A stretch of DNA of 64,000 nucleotides from an uncultured Corynebacterium sp. (GCA_943913645.1 CALTYZ010000001.1:62001-126000), one strand, 5' to 3'; positions 46,251 through 56,500 are shown, numbered from the stretch's first letter. Numbers and translations are program-made. The notes: a model not told the origin generated them from the sequence alone.

Positions 46251-46332
46251 CCGGGAAGATGTCTCACCGCTGCGCTTGAGAGAGCTGGGCCATACACAAG
46301 AGCATCGAGCGTAGTGACGACATCTTTCCCGG
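46251..46332. other. 82-nt extended fold-back upstream of metX
   Basis: CCGGGAAGATGTC (46251-46263) is complementary to GACATCTTTCCCGG (46319-46332) with one bulged base. Inside, TCAC (46264-46267) pairs with GTGA (46314-46317), and CGCTTGA (46273-46279) pairs with TCGAGCG (46305-46311, one G-U). The result is a rod of more than 20 pairs with a 25-nt loop. It lies between the metQ stop and the metX promoter. No U-run follows. It could be a terminator, an attenuator or a small RNA. Confidence 0.55.
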
Positions 46333-46389
46333 CCTCAATCTCGGCTTCGCTACAGTTGGAGCCGCCCAGCCTGCAGCGTGAATTTAATA

Positions 46390-46430
46390 TAGACCGCTTG
46401 GTTCATTATTTGGGCATGACGGTCTACAGT
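46390..46430 (+). promoter_or_regulatory. metX promoter and McbR-like operator
   Basis: TAGAC-CGCTTG-GTTCA (46390-46405) resembles the McbR site. An inverted copy of TAGACCG occurs as CGGTCTA at 46420-46426. TACAGT (46425-46430) is a plausible -10 that ends seven bases before the ATG, so metX may be leaderless. No good -35 is seen except the operator-overlapping TTGGTT. Confidence 0.5.
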
Positions 46431-46437
46431 TAGGCGC

Positions 46438-47553
46438 ATGCCACACAGCCCACGAGCGTTGCAGCTACCTCCGGACGGTGAGCTACATACGGTGAACATC
46501 GGTGATCTGACCACCGAAGCGGGGGCCAGTATCCGCGATGTCCATATCGCCTTCCAACGCTGGGGCGAGTTCTCAGGTGACCCACATGGGGCAAACAACC
46601 TTTTGCTGGTCGAGCACGCCTTAACCGCCGACTCAAATGCCGCCGACTGGTGGAGCGAGGCAGTTGGCCCCGGCAAGGCGCTAGATACCAACACATGGTG
46701 CGTAGTGTGCGCCAATGCGCTTGGATCTTGCTACGGCTCAACCGGTCCAGCCAGCCCACACCCTGACGGCGGGGTATGGGGGTCGCGCTTTCCCGCAATT
46801 TCAATCCGCGACCAGGTGCACGCCGAGGCGCGACTCCTTGATGCGCTTGGCATCGGACGAGTCCATGCTGTCCTCGGTGGCTCCATGGGCGGGGCCCGAA
46901 CCCTGGAATGGACCTTGCTCTACCCAGATCGCGTCGCTTTTGCACTGGTGATCGCGGTATCAGCGCGTGCAAGTGCCTGGCAGATCGGCGTTCAAACCGC
47001 GCAGATTACTGCCATCACCCGAGACCCGGCCTGGCAGGGCGGGGACTACCATGACACAGGATTGCGCCCCGAGGCTGGCCTTGCCGCGGCGCGTTGGTTG
47101 GCGCACCTTACCTACCGCGGCGAGCTGGAGATCGACGAGCGTTTTGGCACCACCGCACAGCCCGATGAAAACCCGCTTGGACCGTTTCGTGATGACCGGC
47201 AGCGCTTTGCCGTGCAAAGCTACCTGGAGCATCAGGGGCGCAAACTCACGCAGCGTTTTGACGCCGCAGCCTACGTCACCCTCACCGAAGCCCTGAACCG
47301 TCACGATGTCGGGCGTGGCCGCGGTGGGTTGAACAAAGCGCTGCACACCATCACGGTGCCCACCATGATTGTCGGCGTCGACACCGACATTCTCTACCCC
47401 TACCACCAGCAAGAACACCTCTCACGCAACCTGGGCAACCTCTTAGCTATGTCGAGGTTGTCTTCACCGGTGGGCCACGACGCATTTTTGGTCGATGCCC
47501 GCCAAATGGACCGCATCTTGCGCCAATTCCTCATCCTGAGTACCCAATATTGA
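46438..47553 (+). CDS. metX: Homoserine O-acetyltransferase
   Basis: α/β-hydrolase fold homoserine acetyltransferase of 371 residues, first committed step of methionine synthesis by direct sulfhydrylation. HALTADSNAADWW, GSCYGSTGP, the nucleophile elbow GGSMGG with Ser149, TYRGELEIDERFGT, and the C-terminal VDTDILYPYHQQEHLS and SPVGHDAFL (catalytic Asp and His) are all present. It is followed after 64 bp by metY. Confidence 0.95.
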   Translation: MPHSPRALQLPPDGELHTVNIGDLTTEAGASIRDVHIAFQRWGEFSGDPHGANNLLLVEHALTADSNAADWWSEAVGPGKALDTNTWCVVCANALGSCYGSTGPASPHPDGGVWGSRFPAISIRDQVHAEARLLDALGIGRVHAVLGGSMGGARTLEWTLLYPDRVAFALVIAVSARASAWQIGVQTAQITAITRDPAWQGGDYHDTGLRPEAGLAAARWLAHLTYRGELEIDERFGTTAQPDENPLGPFRDDRQRFAVQSYLEHQGRKLTQRFDAAAYVTLTEALNRHDVGRGRGGLNKALHTITVPTMIVGVDTDILYPYHQQEHLSRNLGNLLAMSRLSSPVGHDAFLVDARQMDRILRQFLILSTQY

Positions 47554-47617
47554 GTACTCACCCGCACCCGTAGGGTGAGGGTGCACATCCCACGTTTCCA
47601 CCACAAGGTTGATCACT

Positions 47618-48940
47618 ATGGCAAACTATGACAATTCCAACGCTGACCACTGGTCTTTTGCTACCCGCTCGATTCATGCGGGTCAGGTAGTAGACCCCGA
47701 TTACGGGGCGCGCAACCAACCGATTTACATGACGACAAGCTACGTTTTCAACGACGCACAACACGCCGAAAATCGGTTCAACCTCTCAGATCCCGGTCCG
47801 ATTTACACACGGCTAAATAACCCGACCCAGTCTGCACTCGAAGACCGACTCGCATCCCTAGAAGGCGGAGTCGCCGCAGTGGCATTCGCCTCTGGCATGG
47901 CCGCAGAAACCGCCGCAATGCTTACCCTCGCCTCTGCCGGGGATCACATCGTGACCTCTCCACGGCTCTACGGCGGCACTGAAACGCTGTTCCAGTCCAC
48001 CCTGCCACGCTTGGGCATCGAGTTCACCTTCGTTGAGGACCCAGATGACCCGGAGAGCTGGCAGCAGGCAGTCCAGCCAAACACCAAGGCGTTCTACGGC
48101 GAGACCTTCGGCAACCCAATCGCCGACATCCTGGATATCCCCGCTGTTGCCGAGGTCGCCCACCGCAACCAGGTACCACTGATCGTTGACAACACAATGG
48201 CTACCGCAGCCATCGTTCGCCCACTTGAGTTGGGTGCAGACATCGTGATCGTCTCCACTACGAAGTTCTACACCGGCAACGGTGCGGCAATCGGCGGTGC
48301 AATCATTGACGGCGGATCCTTCGATTGGACCGTGACCCGCGACGGCGAGCCAGTGTTTGCCTCATTCGTCACCCCAGACCCGTCCTACCATGGACTGAAA
48401 TACGCCGACCTCGGTGCGCCCGCATTTGCAGTCAAGGCCCGCGCCGGTGTCCTGCGCGACACTGGTGCCGCGATCTCTCCATTCAACGCCTGGGTGGCAT
48501 TGCAAGGCATTGACACCCTGGCGTTGCGCATCCGCCAACACAATGAGAACGCCCTAACAGTTGCTCACTACCTCTCCAACAATGACAAGGTGGCAAAAGT
48601 GAACTTCGCTGGCCTTCCGGACTCCCCGTACGCGCCGCTCAAGGAAAAGCTCGGACTTAGCTACACCGGCTCGGTCTTGTCTTTCGACGTCGCTGGGGAC
48701 CCGGCTGACCGCACACGTGCCTGGAGGTTCATCGACGCCCTTAAGCTGCACTCCAACCTGGCCAATATCGGCGATGTGCGATCCCTTGTCGTCCACCCCG
48801 CGTCCACCACGCACTCCCAATCCAATGAGGCCGGTCTGACACGCGCCGGCATCACGCAGGCCACGGTGCGACTTTCCGTGGGCATTGAAGACATCGACGA
48901 CATCATCGCTGACCTTGACCGCGGGTTTGCCGCAATCTGA
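47618..48940 (+). CDS. metY: O-acetylhomoserine sulfhydrylase
   Basis: PLP-dependent Cys/Met metabolism enzyme of 440 residues that makes homocysteine from O-acetylhomoserine and sulfide. The N-terminal TRSIHAGQVVDPDYGARNQPIYMTTSYVF is characteristic; LEGGVAAVAFASGMAAE, LIVDNTMATA and the PLP lysine in STTKFYTGNG (Lys216) are intact, and the C-terminal VHPASTTHSQ block is present. ATG 47618 has AAGG upstream; TTG 47609 is an in-frame alternative. Next to metX it completes homocysteine synthesis. Confidence 0.95.
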   Translation: MANYDNSNADHWSFATRSIHAGQVVDPDYGARNQPIYMTTSYVFNDAQHAENRFNLSDPGPIYTRLNNPTQSALEDRLASLEGGVAAVAFASGMAAETAAMLTLASAGDHIVTSPRLYGGTETLFQSTLPRLGIEFTFVEDPDDPESWQQAVQPNTKAFYGETFGNPIADILDIPAVAEVAHRNQVPLIVDNTMATAAIVRPLELGADIVIVSTTKFYTGNGAAIGGAIIDGGSFDWTVTRDGEPVFASFVTPDPSYHGLKYADLGAPAFAVKARAGVLRDTGAAISPFNAWVALQGIDTLALRIRQHNENALTVAHYLSNNDKVAKVNFAGLPDSPYAPLKEKLGLSYTGSVLSFDVAGDPADRTRAWRFIDALKLHSNLANIGDVRSLVVHPASTTHSQSNEAGLTRAGITQATVRLSVGIEDIDDIIADLDRGFAAI

Positions 48941-48977
48941 TTCCCACGTGAGATCTTGAGATTAAGGAGCCGTGCCC

Positions 48978-49862
48978 ATGACCACGAATCTAAGCCCAAC
49001 ATTGCAGTTGAATAACGGTGACACAATGCCAGCGCTTGGCCTTGGTGTGGCCCAGTCCAGCCCGGAAGACACCGCCGAGGCTGTCCGCACTGCCATTGAG
49101 AACGGATACCGCCTCATCGATACCGCCGCTGCCTACGGCAACGAGCGCGAAGTCGGCGAAGGTATACGCCAGTCCGGCATCGACCGGAAAGAGCTGTTTG
49201 TCACCACCAAGCTCTGGGTCACCGACTTCGGCGAACACACCACCCGCAACGCCTTTGCAACCAGCTTGGAAAAGCTCGGGCTCGACTACGTTGACCTTTA
49301 CCTGTTGCATTGGCCGCTACCAGCGGAATTTGCCTCCACGATTGAGTCCTACAAGCAGGTTGAGCAGCTGCAGCAAGAATCGTTGACCCGCGCGATCGGG
49401 GTATGCAATTTCACCACAGACCACCTCACCCAGCTCATGGACGCAACGACGGTGGTGCCCGCCGTGAACCAAGTTGAGCTCCACCCCTATTTCCCGCAAC
49501 ATCAGTTGCAAACATTCGCCGCGCAGCACGACATCATCACTGAAGCATGGTCACCAATCGGGGGCGTCAACGTGTACAGCTCGCGCAATCCGGACAAGCA
49601 GCGCCACGTTCTTGAAGAACCCACGCTTCGGGCAATCGCCGACACCCACGCAAAGACCCCCGCGCAGGTGGTGCTACGCTGGCATCTTCAGCAGAGGCGC
49701 TGCGCGATCCCGAAATCCGTCAATGCTGAGCGGATTGCAGAGAACTTCGACGTGTTCGACTTCGAGCTTTCAGCCGAGGAACTGGCAAGCATCGACGGCC
49801 TCGACACCGGCACTCGCGGCGGGCCAGACCCAGACCAGGTCACCTCCACCACATTTAGCTAA
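48978..49862 (+). CDS. Aldo/keto reductase
   Basis: NADPH-dependent aldo-keto reductase of 294 residues. The family signature IDTAAAYGNEREVG (about 47-60) includes the catalytic Asp and Tyr; LHWPLP holds the histidine, and ITEAWSPIGG and IPKSVNAERIAENFDVFDFEL the cofactor site. These match the 2,5-diketo-D-gluconate reductase type, but the substrate is unknown. ATG 48978 has AAGGAG at good spacing. It follows metY by 37 bp and may be in the same transcript. Confidence 0.9.
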   Translation: MTTNLSPTLQLNNGDTMPALGLGVAQSSPEDTAEAVRTAIENGYRLIDTAAAYGNEREVGEGIRQSGIDRKELFVTTKLWVTDFGEHTTRNAFATSLEKLGLDYVDLYLLHWPLPAEFASTIESYKQVEQLQQESLTRAIGVCNFTTDHLTQLMDATTVVPAVNQVELHPYFPQHQLQTFAAQHDIITEAWSPIGGVNVYSSRNPDKQRHVLEEPTLRAIADTHAKTPAQVVLRWHLQQRRCAIPKSVNAERIAENFDVFDFELSAEELASIDGLDTGTRGGPDPDQVTSTTFS

Positions 49863-49884
49863 CAGCCGAACTTGTCACAGGCGC

Positions 49885-50235
49885 TCACGACCCGAGCGCA
49901 TCAATGGAGTAGGCCAGCCACATCATCGCCGCCCCCACCGCGGCGCAAAAGCTGGTGTCAAAGCGGCGCGAGCGAACCGCCAGCACGCCGATCAGCTTCG
50001 AATCGCAACTCAGACGTACGACAGCCAGCCACATCATCGCGGCGCCGAGCGTGAACGTCGCTCGCCGCCAATGTTCAGAAGCCGCCAGCAGCGCAGAGGC
50101 GAGAAACCCGAGGCTGAACATCGCCACCAGCGTCAACTGCACGCTGCGCGGCAATGGTGACGGGCGGTTGCCGATGTCGTGGGGGTTATCCAGCGTGGCC
50201 GCGTCAGAAGCGCCGCTGGGCGGGTGGCTAGGCAC
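49885..50235 (-). CDS. DUF3017 membrane protein
   Basis: A 116-residue protein with about three transmembrane helices, of the kind (DUF3017) that follows folD in actinobacteria. Two similar helices carry the same GAAMMWLA octamer (near 72 and 105), and at DNA level a repeated CAGCCACATCATCGC block (49915 and 50024). GTG 50235 overlaps the folD stop by eight bases, so it is translationally coupled to folD. The function is unknown. Confidence 0.78.
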   Translation of the reverse strand: MPSHPPSGASDAATLDNPHDIGNRPSPLPRSVQLTLVAMFSLGFLASALLAASEHWRRATFTLGAAMMWLAVVRLSCDSKLIGVLAVRSRRFDTSFCAAVGAAMMWLAYSIDALGS

Positions 50236-51091
50236 CCTTGCCGGCCCTACGCTCGGCTGTTTCAACAATGTTGCGGACCAGAAACGTCCGCGTCATCGGC
50301 CCCACCCCGCCCGGATTCGGCGAAACCCAGCCTGCTTTGTCCCACACGTCGGGGTGCAGATCACCCACGGTTTTACCGGCAACGCGCGAAACTCCAACAT
50401 CCACCAGGGCGGCACCTTCTTTGATCATGTCGGGGGTAATCATGTGGGGTTTGCCGGCGGCTGCGATCACGACATCCGCCCGGCGCGTCTCCGCAGCCAA
50501 GTCGCAGGTGCCAGTGTGGCACAGCACTGTTGTCGCGTTGACCTCGCGTGAGGTCAACATGAGCGAAATCGGCCGGCCGACGGTGACTCCGCGGCCAACG
50601 ACACACACGATTGCACCGTCCAGGTCGACGCCGAAGCGTTCAAGTAAGTGGATGGTGCCGTTGGGGGTGCATGGCAGTGGCGCAGGCTCACCGAGCACTA
50701 GTTTTCCCAGGTTGACTGGGTGTAAGCCGTCGGCGTCTTTTGCTGGGGCGATACGTTCCAGCACGCGGTTTTCGTTCAGGTGCTGCGGCAGTGGAAGCTG
50801 GACGATGTAGCCGGTCACGGCCGGGTCGGCGTTGAGTTCTTTGATCAGTGTGTCGAGCTCATCTTGTGACGTTTCAGCCGGCAGCTGTTTTTGTATTGAT
50901 GCCACCCCAAGTTCTTCGCAGTCTTTGTGCTTCATGCGCACGTAGTTCTGGCTGGCCGGATCATCGCCCACCAGGACCGTTGCTAACCCAGGTGTGACGC
51001 CGTGGTTGTTGCGCAAGGCTTCCACCCGAGTCTTGAGGTCTGCGAAAATCTCCTCGCGATAGCGTTTGCCGTCCAGTTTGATTGCAGTCAC
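50228..51091 (-). CDS. folD: Methylenetetrahydrofolate dehydrogenase/cyclohydrolase
   Basis: Bifunctional FolD of 287 residues that interconverts methylene-, methenyl- and formyl-tetrahydrofolate with NADP. GLATVLVGDDPASQNYVRMKHKDC (with the catalytic lysine), DADGLHPVNLGKL and the C-terminal DVGVSRVAGKTVGD are present, as is the NADP-binding GRGVTVGRPISLML. GTG 51091 is the start (MTAIKLDGKRYREEI). Transcribed away from trmL. Confidence 0.94.
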   Translation of the reverse strand: MTAIKLDGKRYREEIFADLKTRVEALRNNHGVTPGLATVLVGDDPASQNYVRMKHKDCEELGVASIQKQLPAETSQDELDTLIKELNADPAVTGYIVQLPLPQHLNENRVLERIAPAKDADGLHPVNLGKLVLGEPAPLPCTPNGTIHLLERFGVDLDGAIVCVVGRGVTVGRPISLMLTSREVNATTVLCHTGTCDLAAETRRADVVIAAAGKPHMITPDMIKEGAALVDVGVSRVAGKTVGDLHPDVWDKAGWVSPNPGGVGPMTRTFLVRNIVETAERRAGKGA

Positions 51092-51131
51092 GCACCTCAT
51101 CCTAGACTTAGGCCTCCTAGACTGAGACTTC

Positions 51132-51602
51132 GTGCGCCCTCTTCACATCATCTTTGACAACCCGGTCATTCCCGGCAATACCGGCAACGCTATCCGGCTT
51201 GCAGCGAACACAGGCGCAATGCTTCATCTTGTTGAGCCGCTCGGTTTCAACTTCGCTGATAAGCACCTCAAACGTGCTGGTCTGGACTATCACGATCTTG
51301 CAGAGGTGCAGATTCATCGCGACTTGGACGCGTGCTTTTCAGAGCTCGGCACTAGTCGCATCTTCGCTTTCACCACCCAGGCGTGCCAGTACTATCACGA
51401 GGTGTCCTACCAGCCGGGCGACGCGTTGCTGTTTGGCACGGAACCAACTGGGTTACCCCCGGAGCATTCCCACCACCAGCGCGTCACCCAACGGCTGCGC
51501 ATCCCGATGGTGCCTGGGCGGCGCTCAATGAACTTGAGCAATTCAGCCTCAGTCGCCGTGTTTGAGGCGTGGCGTCAGCTTGGTTTCAGCGGTGCTGTGT
51601 AG
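51132..51602 (+). CDS. trmL: tRNA (cytidine(34)-2'-O)-methyltransferase
   Basis: SPOUT-class tRNA methyltransferase of 156 residues (TrmL/YibK) acting at wobble position 34. The knot motifs are IIFDNPVIPGNTGNAIRLAANTG (6-28), LLFGTEPTGLP (about 95-105) and PMVPGRRSMNLSNSASVAVFEAWRQLGF at the C-terminus. Complete length. GTG 51132 start, no clear ribosome site. Adjacent and divergent to folD. Confidence 0.93.
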   Translation: MRPLHIIFDNPVIPGNTGNAIRLAANTGAMLHLVEPLGFNFADKHLKRAGLDYHDLAEVQIHRDLDACFSELGTSRIFAFTTQACQYYHEVSYQPGDALLFGTEPTGLPPEHSHHQRVTQRLRIPMVPGRRSMNLSNSASVAVFEAWRQLGFSGAV

Positions 51603-51636
51603 ATGCAGGGGGTGCAGCCGGTTGTTGTGGGCAGGG

Positions 51637-52989
51637 CTACGCAGATTCGAGTGGTTGAAGTGGTGGCAGGGGGCGAGCGCGCAGCGCCTCAACTAAGTCG
51701 CGTGCGTCTGCGCTGTCGAGGTCGCGGGCAGTCATTTTGACGAGCCCGGGCACCAAGTCGTAGCGGACACTGGCTAACCGCATGGCCCGCTGGAGCGGGC
51801 CTTGGTGCATGGAGAGCTCCTGAATATGCGGGACTTCAACAACCTGGTAGCGGCGGGTGAGCCGCCCGAAGGTAACCACTGCTACGCCGTGGCTGACAGA
51901 TGCTGTCTGTTGGCGCCAGTCCACGGGTGAAACCCACCGCGAGCGCCGCGGCGAGGCATAGTCAGGCACCGTCGCGTCCATCAGCTGCTCGGCGCTCAGT
52001 GGGCTGACCGCGTCAATGACTTTGGCGGCCTCCGCGAAGGTGCCCACCGGCAGCAGCTTCGCGGTGCCAGTGGCACTGCTGCCTTCCGCGCCGTAGCCGG
52101 CGGAGGTAATTGACACCATCCACCAGCCAAACGGGCGCCATAACAAGGGCTGCTTCAGCTGCACAGCGTGGATGCGGTCGAGTGGCACTGCCTGACGGCG
52201 CCGGTTTGCCAGTCCGTAGGTGAGGCTGAAGACGTCATTGTGGTAGGTGGAGTTGAACCGCCAGGACTGGTCAACTGTGCGCCAGATCTGTGGCAGCGCC
52301 CCAATGACGATCGGTGCAATGGCAGCCAGTGAAAGGTCAGTCAACAGCGGCACAAGCGTTGAGGCAACAGTGATCAGCGTTGACATTTGCAGGGCAGTTG
52401 CCGCAAGTGAGCGACCGATCGGAATCGGAGGCACTACGTACTGCTCGGTCCCACCAGCTACATTGCCGTCTGTGTGCGCAGCTACCTCACCAGCGATTTC
52501 TGCCTGGGGTTCTTTCGTTGCGATGCGAGAAAGGATCTCTTCGCGCAGTGCTTCGGCTTCTGCACGTGGGAGATACGAAATGTCAATCGCGGCATCAGCC
52601 CCGCCGGCAACCTCGATTCGTACCCCGGCAAGACGCAGTACCCGTGCTGCTAGCGGCTCCACAATATCCACAGCCTGGATTCTGTCGTAGCGCGCGGAGC
52701 GCATCTGCTTTGTCAGCACTCCACTGCGCAGTTCAAGGTCTTCTTCGCCTACGCGGAAGCTGGTACGCGACCACCACAGTTGTGACACGGCGAAGATGAA
52801 CAGCAGCATGGCCAGCACTGCACCAAAAAGCCAGCCTGCACCAGCCCAACCGACCGCGTCTTGTTCATGTTGCAGCCATCGATATAGCGGGGCGCCGAAA
52901 TTGAACGCGGCGAGCGCAACCAAAGCCAGCACCGTGGTCCATATTCGCAGCAGGGGGCTAAGGCGATGTACCCGCCGATCGTGGCTCAC
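51637..52989 (-). CDS. PH domain-containing membrane protein (bPH2/DUF304, large)
   Basis: A 450-residue protein of the YdbT type: two N-terminal transmembrane helices (about 13-31 and 45-66), then a bacterial PH (bPH2) domain (FRVGEEDLELRSGVLTKQMRSARYDRIQAVDI), two more helices (around 200-235), and two further bPH2 repeats (around 245 and 370; YHNDVFSLTYGLANRRRQAVPLDRIHAVQL, ...VTFGRLTRRYQVVEVPHIQELSM). Function unknown. GTG 52989 overlaps the stop of the upstream partner gene (GTGA). It is the second gene of a pair. Confidence 0.85.
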   Translation of the reverse strand: MSHDRRVHRLSPLLRIWTTVLALVALAAFNFGAPLYRWLQHEQDAVGWAGAGWLFGAVLAMLLFIFAVSQLWWSRTSFRVGEEDLELRSGVLTKQMRSARYDRIQAVDIVEPLAARVLRLAGVRIEVAGGADAAIDISYLPRAEAEALREEILSRIATKEPQAEIAGEVAAHTDGNVAGGTEQYVVPPIPIGRSLAATALQMSTLITVASTLVPLLTDLSLAAIAPIVIGALPQIWRTVDQSWRFNSTYHNDVFSLTYGLANRRRQAVPLDRIHAVQLKQPLLWRPFGWWMVSITSAGYGAEGSSATGTAKLLPVGTFAEAAKVIDAVSPLSAEQLMDATVPDYASPRRSRWVSPVDWRQQTASVSHGVAVVTFGRLTRRYQVVEVPHIQELSMHQGPLQRAMRLASVRYDLVPGLVKMTARDLDSADARDLVEALRARPLPPLQPLESA

Positions 52990-53534
52990 AGGCCGCTCAT
53001 CCTTTCTCGCGCTTTGCTGGCTAAACGGTCACGCAACGCATCAGCTTCAGCGGCGGGCAGACCAGGCAGGTTCGAATTCGACGTCGACGAAGCGGTGTTG
53101 AGCTGCAGTTCTTTCAGCCCCAATGCGCGGCTTAGTGGACCGGATCGAACATCGACGAATTGGATACGCCCGTAGGGAATGACAGTGACTGTCTGCCACA
53201 TTTTGCCGACGCTCATCACCAGCTCATTTTCCGTTTCTAGGTAGCCGAGGTTGCGAACGCGAAGCGGGATGAGCACCAGGTTCCAGACACAGAGCACTGC
53301 CACGACGGCGAAGGCGAGCAGCCACATGCGCCCCCACCGTTCGAAGGCATACCACAGTCCCCCAAGCAGGATTGCCGCCCACAGCAGTGCGGAAACAAGT
53401 TGGGGGATCATCAGCTTCGCAGACACCCTGTTCATTGCATCCACCGAGGTCGGAAGAGGTTCCGGGGCGTCTGGCACCAGGGCGTGGCGCGGGCGCGAGG
53501 CAGCGGGGCTGTGCAACGAAGCGTCGTCAAGCAT
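52986..53534 (-). CDS. PH domain-containing membrane protein (bPH2/DUF304, small)
   Basis: A 182-residue protein of the YdbS type with two transmembrane helices (about 45-62 and 68-90) and one bPH2 domain with the pattern YLETENELVMSVGKMWQTVTVIPYGRIQFVDVRSGPLSRALGL. Its partner is the longer bPH2 protein translated from the overlapping start. The pairing of a small and a large bPH2 protein is typical for the ydbS-ydbT locus. Start is ATG 53534. Confidence 0.87.
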   Translation of the reverse strand: MLDDASLHSPAASRPRHALVPDAPEPLPTSVDAMNRVSAKLMIPQLVSALLWAAILLGGLWYAFERWGRMWLLAFAVVAVLCVWNLVLIPLRVRNLGYLETENELVMSVGKMWQTVTVIPYGRIQFVDVRSGPLSRALGLKELQLNTASSTSNSNLPGLPAAEADALRDRLASKARERMSGL

Positions 53535-53544
53535 GGGCTCTAAC

Positions 53545-56500
53545 CTAGTGGAAGTCGCGCGAACCGCGAGTGAGTAATTCCCCCAGCGGCAGCGGCTCTA
53601 AACGATCTGCGACCACGCTCACTGCACCGGACGCGTTGTGCACGATCCCCCGCACGATGAGCGCTTTCGCGGTGCGGGCAAGCACTTTCTGCCGGTTCCA
53701 CAACCCCACCGGGATGACAACGTTGATCAACCCTGTTTCATCCTCCAATCCTAAAAATGTCACCCCACCTGCTGTCTGCGGGGCCTGACGGTGGGTTACG
53801 ACCCCAGCGCAGCGCAAACGAGTGCCATCTGCCACAGCATGCAACTGCTCTGCGGAAATCACCCCGGAAGCATTCAACGTCGCACGCAGCATCTCCACCG
53901 GCATGGTGTTGTGGGTGATTCCGGTTGCGGCCACATCCGCCACCATGAGCGCAAAGGCGTTCATCCCCGGCAACGGCGGTGCTGTAATTGCAGAAACGCC
54001 CGCAAGCATGCCCTCCTTTTCAGTGGCAGCGATACCTGCCTGCCACAAAGCTTGCCGCCGATCTACACCAAAGCAGTCCAAGGCACCTGCACGGGCAAGT
54101 GCTTCCACATGCTCAACCTTTAAGTCCGCCCGGCGCGCTAAATCGGCAATATCGCTAAACGGCTGGGCTGCTTCGATGCGGCGAGCAGCGTTGTCTCCTA
54201 CCCCTTTGACCAGGTTCAACCCGAGGCGCACAGTGGTGTTATCCACACAGCACGCCTCTACCCCAGCATCATTGACACTTACTGGTAACACGGTCACCCC
54301 GTGGCGGCGGGCGTCCTGGATCAGTGACTGAGGCGAGTAAAACCCCATGGGTTGGGCACGCAACAACCCCACGCAAAATTGTGCCGGGTAGTAGTACTTG
54401 AACCAGGCGGAGAAGTACACCAATGACGCAAATGACTGCGAGTGCGATTCCGGGAACCCATAGGCGGCGAAGGCGACGATCTTCGCCCAGAGCTTTTCAG
54501 CCACATCGGTGGTGATCCGGTTCGTTTCCCAACAGCCAGTGAAAAACCGTTGCCGCAGCTGAGCCATCTTCTCTGGGGAGCGTTTCGCCCCCATTGCGCG
54601 GCGCAAGCTATCGGCTTCGCGCCCGGAAAACCCTGCAGCGTCAACAGCGATGTGCATGAGTTGCTCTTGAAATAACGGCACTCCAAGGGTTTTTCCCAGG
54701 GATTTTTCTAAGACGGGGTGGTCAAATTCCACTGGCTCCACCCCATCACGGCGGCGCAGGTATGGGTGGACAGACCCGCCCTGGATTGGCCCTGGCCGAA
54801 TCAGGGCGACTTCTACCACCAGGTCGAAAAAGCACCGTGGCCGCAAGCGCGGCAAGGTGCCCATTTGGGCGCGCGATTCGACTTGGAACACGCCGACGGA
54901 ATCGGCGCGGCAGAGCATGTTGTACACGCCGGCGTCATCAAGCGGAAGCTCCCAGAGGTGTATCTCGCGGCCGGTGGTCTCACGCACCAGATCCATCATG
55001 TGGTGCAGGGCTTCCAGCATACCAAGGCCGAGAAGATCAAACTTGACCAGCCCGGCAGTGGCGCAGTCATCTTTGTCCCACTGCACCACTGAGCGATCTT
55101 CCATCCGTGCCCACTCAACGGGTACGACATCTGCGATTGGACGATCACAAATCACCATTCCACCGGAGTGAATACCCAGGTGGCGCGGTTGTCCTCGAAG
55201 TTGTGCTGCAAGCTGCTCTACCGCTGGCGGCGGGGTGGTGATGTTCTTCGACCATGCGTCCGCAGCTCCCGGGGCGTAGCCTAACGCGCGCGCAGCGTCG
55301 CGGATTGCGCCTTTGCGCCGGTAGGTGATCACGTTGGCTACCTGCGCCGCGTTGTCTCTGCCGTAGCGTTGGTAAACGTATTGGATGACTTCTTCGCGCC
55401 GGCCGGACTCAATATCCAGATCAATATCTGGCGGGCCGTCTCTGTCGGGCGATAAAAATCGCTCAAATAACAGCCCGGCCGCCACCGGTTCAACGTTGGT
55501 GATGCCGAGGGCAAAACACACTGCTGAATTCGCTGCGGAACCGCGCCCCTGACACAAAATCGTACGCTGGCGGCAAAACTCCACCAGGTCATGCACGATG
55601 AGAAAGTATCCGGGAAAGTCGAGTTCTTCGATGACGCGCAGCTCATACTCGATCTGCGCCAGTGCCTGCTCACGGATGGCACGTGTGCGTGAAGCGTATC
55701 GCACCTGCGCGCTGGCAAGCGTTATTGCGCGCAGATGGCTCATCTCGTCATGGCCTGCAGGTGTGGGAAACTTCGGCAGCTGCGGGGCAACAAGATCGAA
55801 GGTGAATGCGCATTGGCGGGCAAGCTGCGCAGCATATGCGAGTTTGTCTTCGCACCCGGGAAGCATCGCGCGCAGTTGCTCGGCGCTGCGCAACCAATTC
55901 GTACCGAGCGGGTGGAGATCACCGGCGGCGCTTGCCAGGGAGCGCCTGCCGGCAAGGGCACGCTTGGCTGCCGCAAGCCGGGCAGCGTCGCGAGTCGCGG
56001 CAGCTGGTGCGGCGGTGATGATTGCTGGAATCCGGACGAAGCTGTCTAACAGTGCGTGGCGGTCCGTGTCTTCCGGCAGTAGCGATACTTCGTATTCACG
56101 CACCGTGTTAGCACGACCAAAACAGTCGATCAGATGATCGATTTCACCCGCCCACGCCCATCCGGCAAGCACCACACAGGTACCGTCTAACGCCGCCCCG
56201 ATTTGTTTCAACGGCGGGTATGCCACCGCACCTTTTTGTCGGGTGGTCATATGCGCCTGCGCCAGCAGGCGAGACAGCCGCCGATACCCCTCAGGGCCGC
56301 GGGCAAGCACAGGCAAGACGCGACCTTCCAAGGTCAACTCTGCCCCGAATACGGTAGGAAGCCCGGCCGACGCGGCTGCCTCGGCGAATTTCACCGCCCC
56401 GTAAAACCCATCGCGATCAAGTAAACCAAGGGCTGAAAACCCGAGCTGGACTGCACGTTCTACTAATGCTTGTGGCTGACTTGCACCGCCTAAGAAACTA

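Noticed and set aside
46251..46332. SAM riboswitch upstream of metX
   Set aside because: The fold is a simple long rod and lacks the multi-helix junction and conserved core I would expect from SAM-I, SAM-II or SAM-IV; it is also placed before the apparent promoter.
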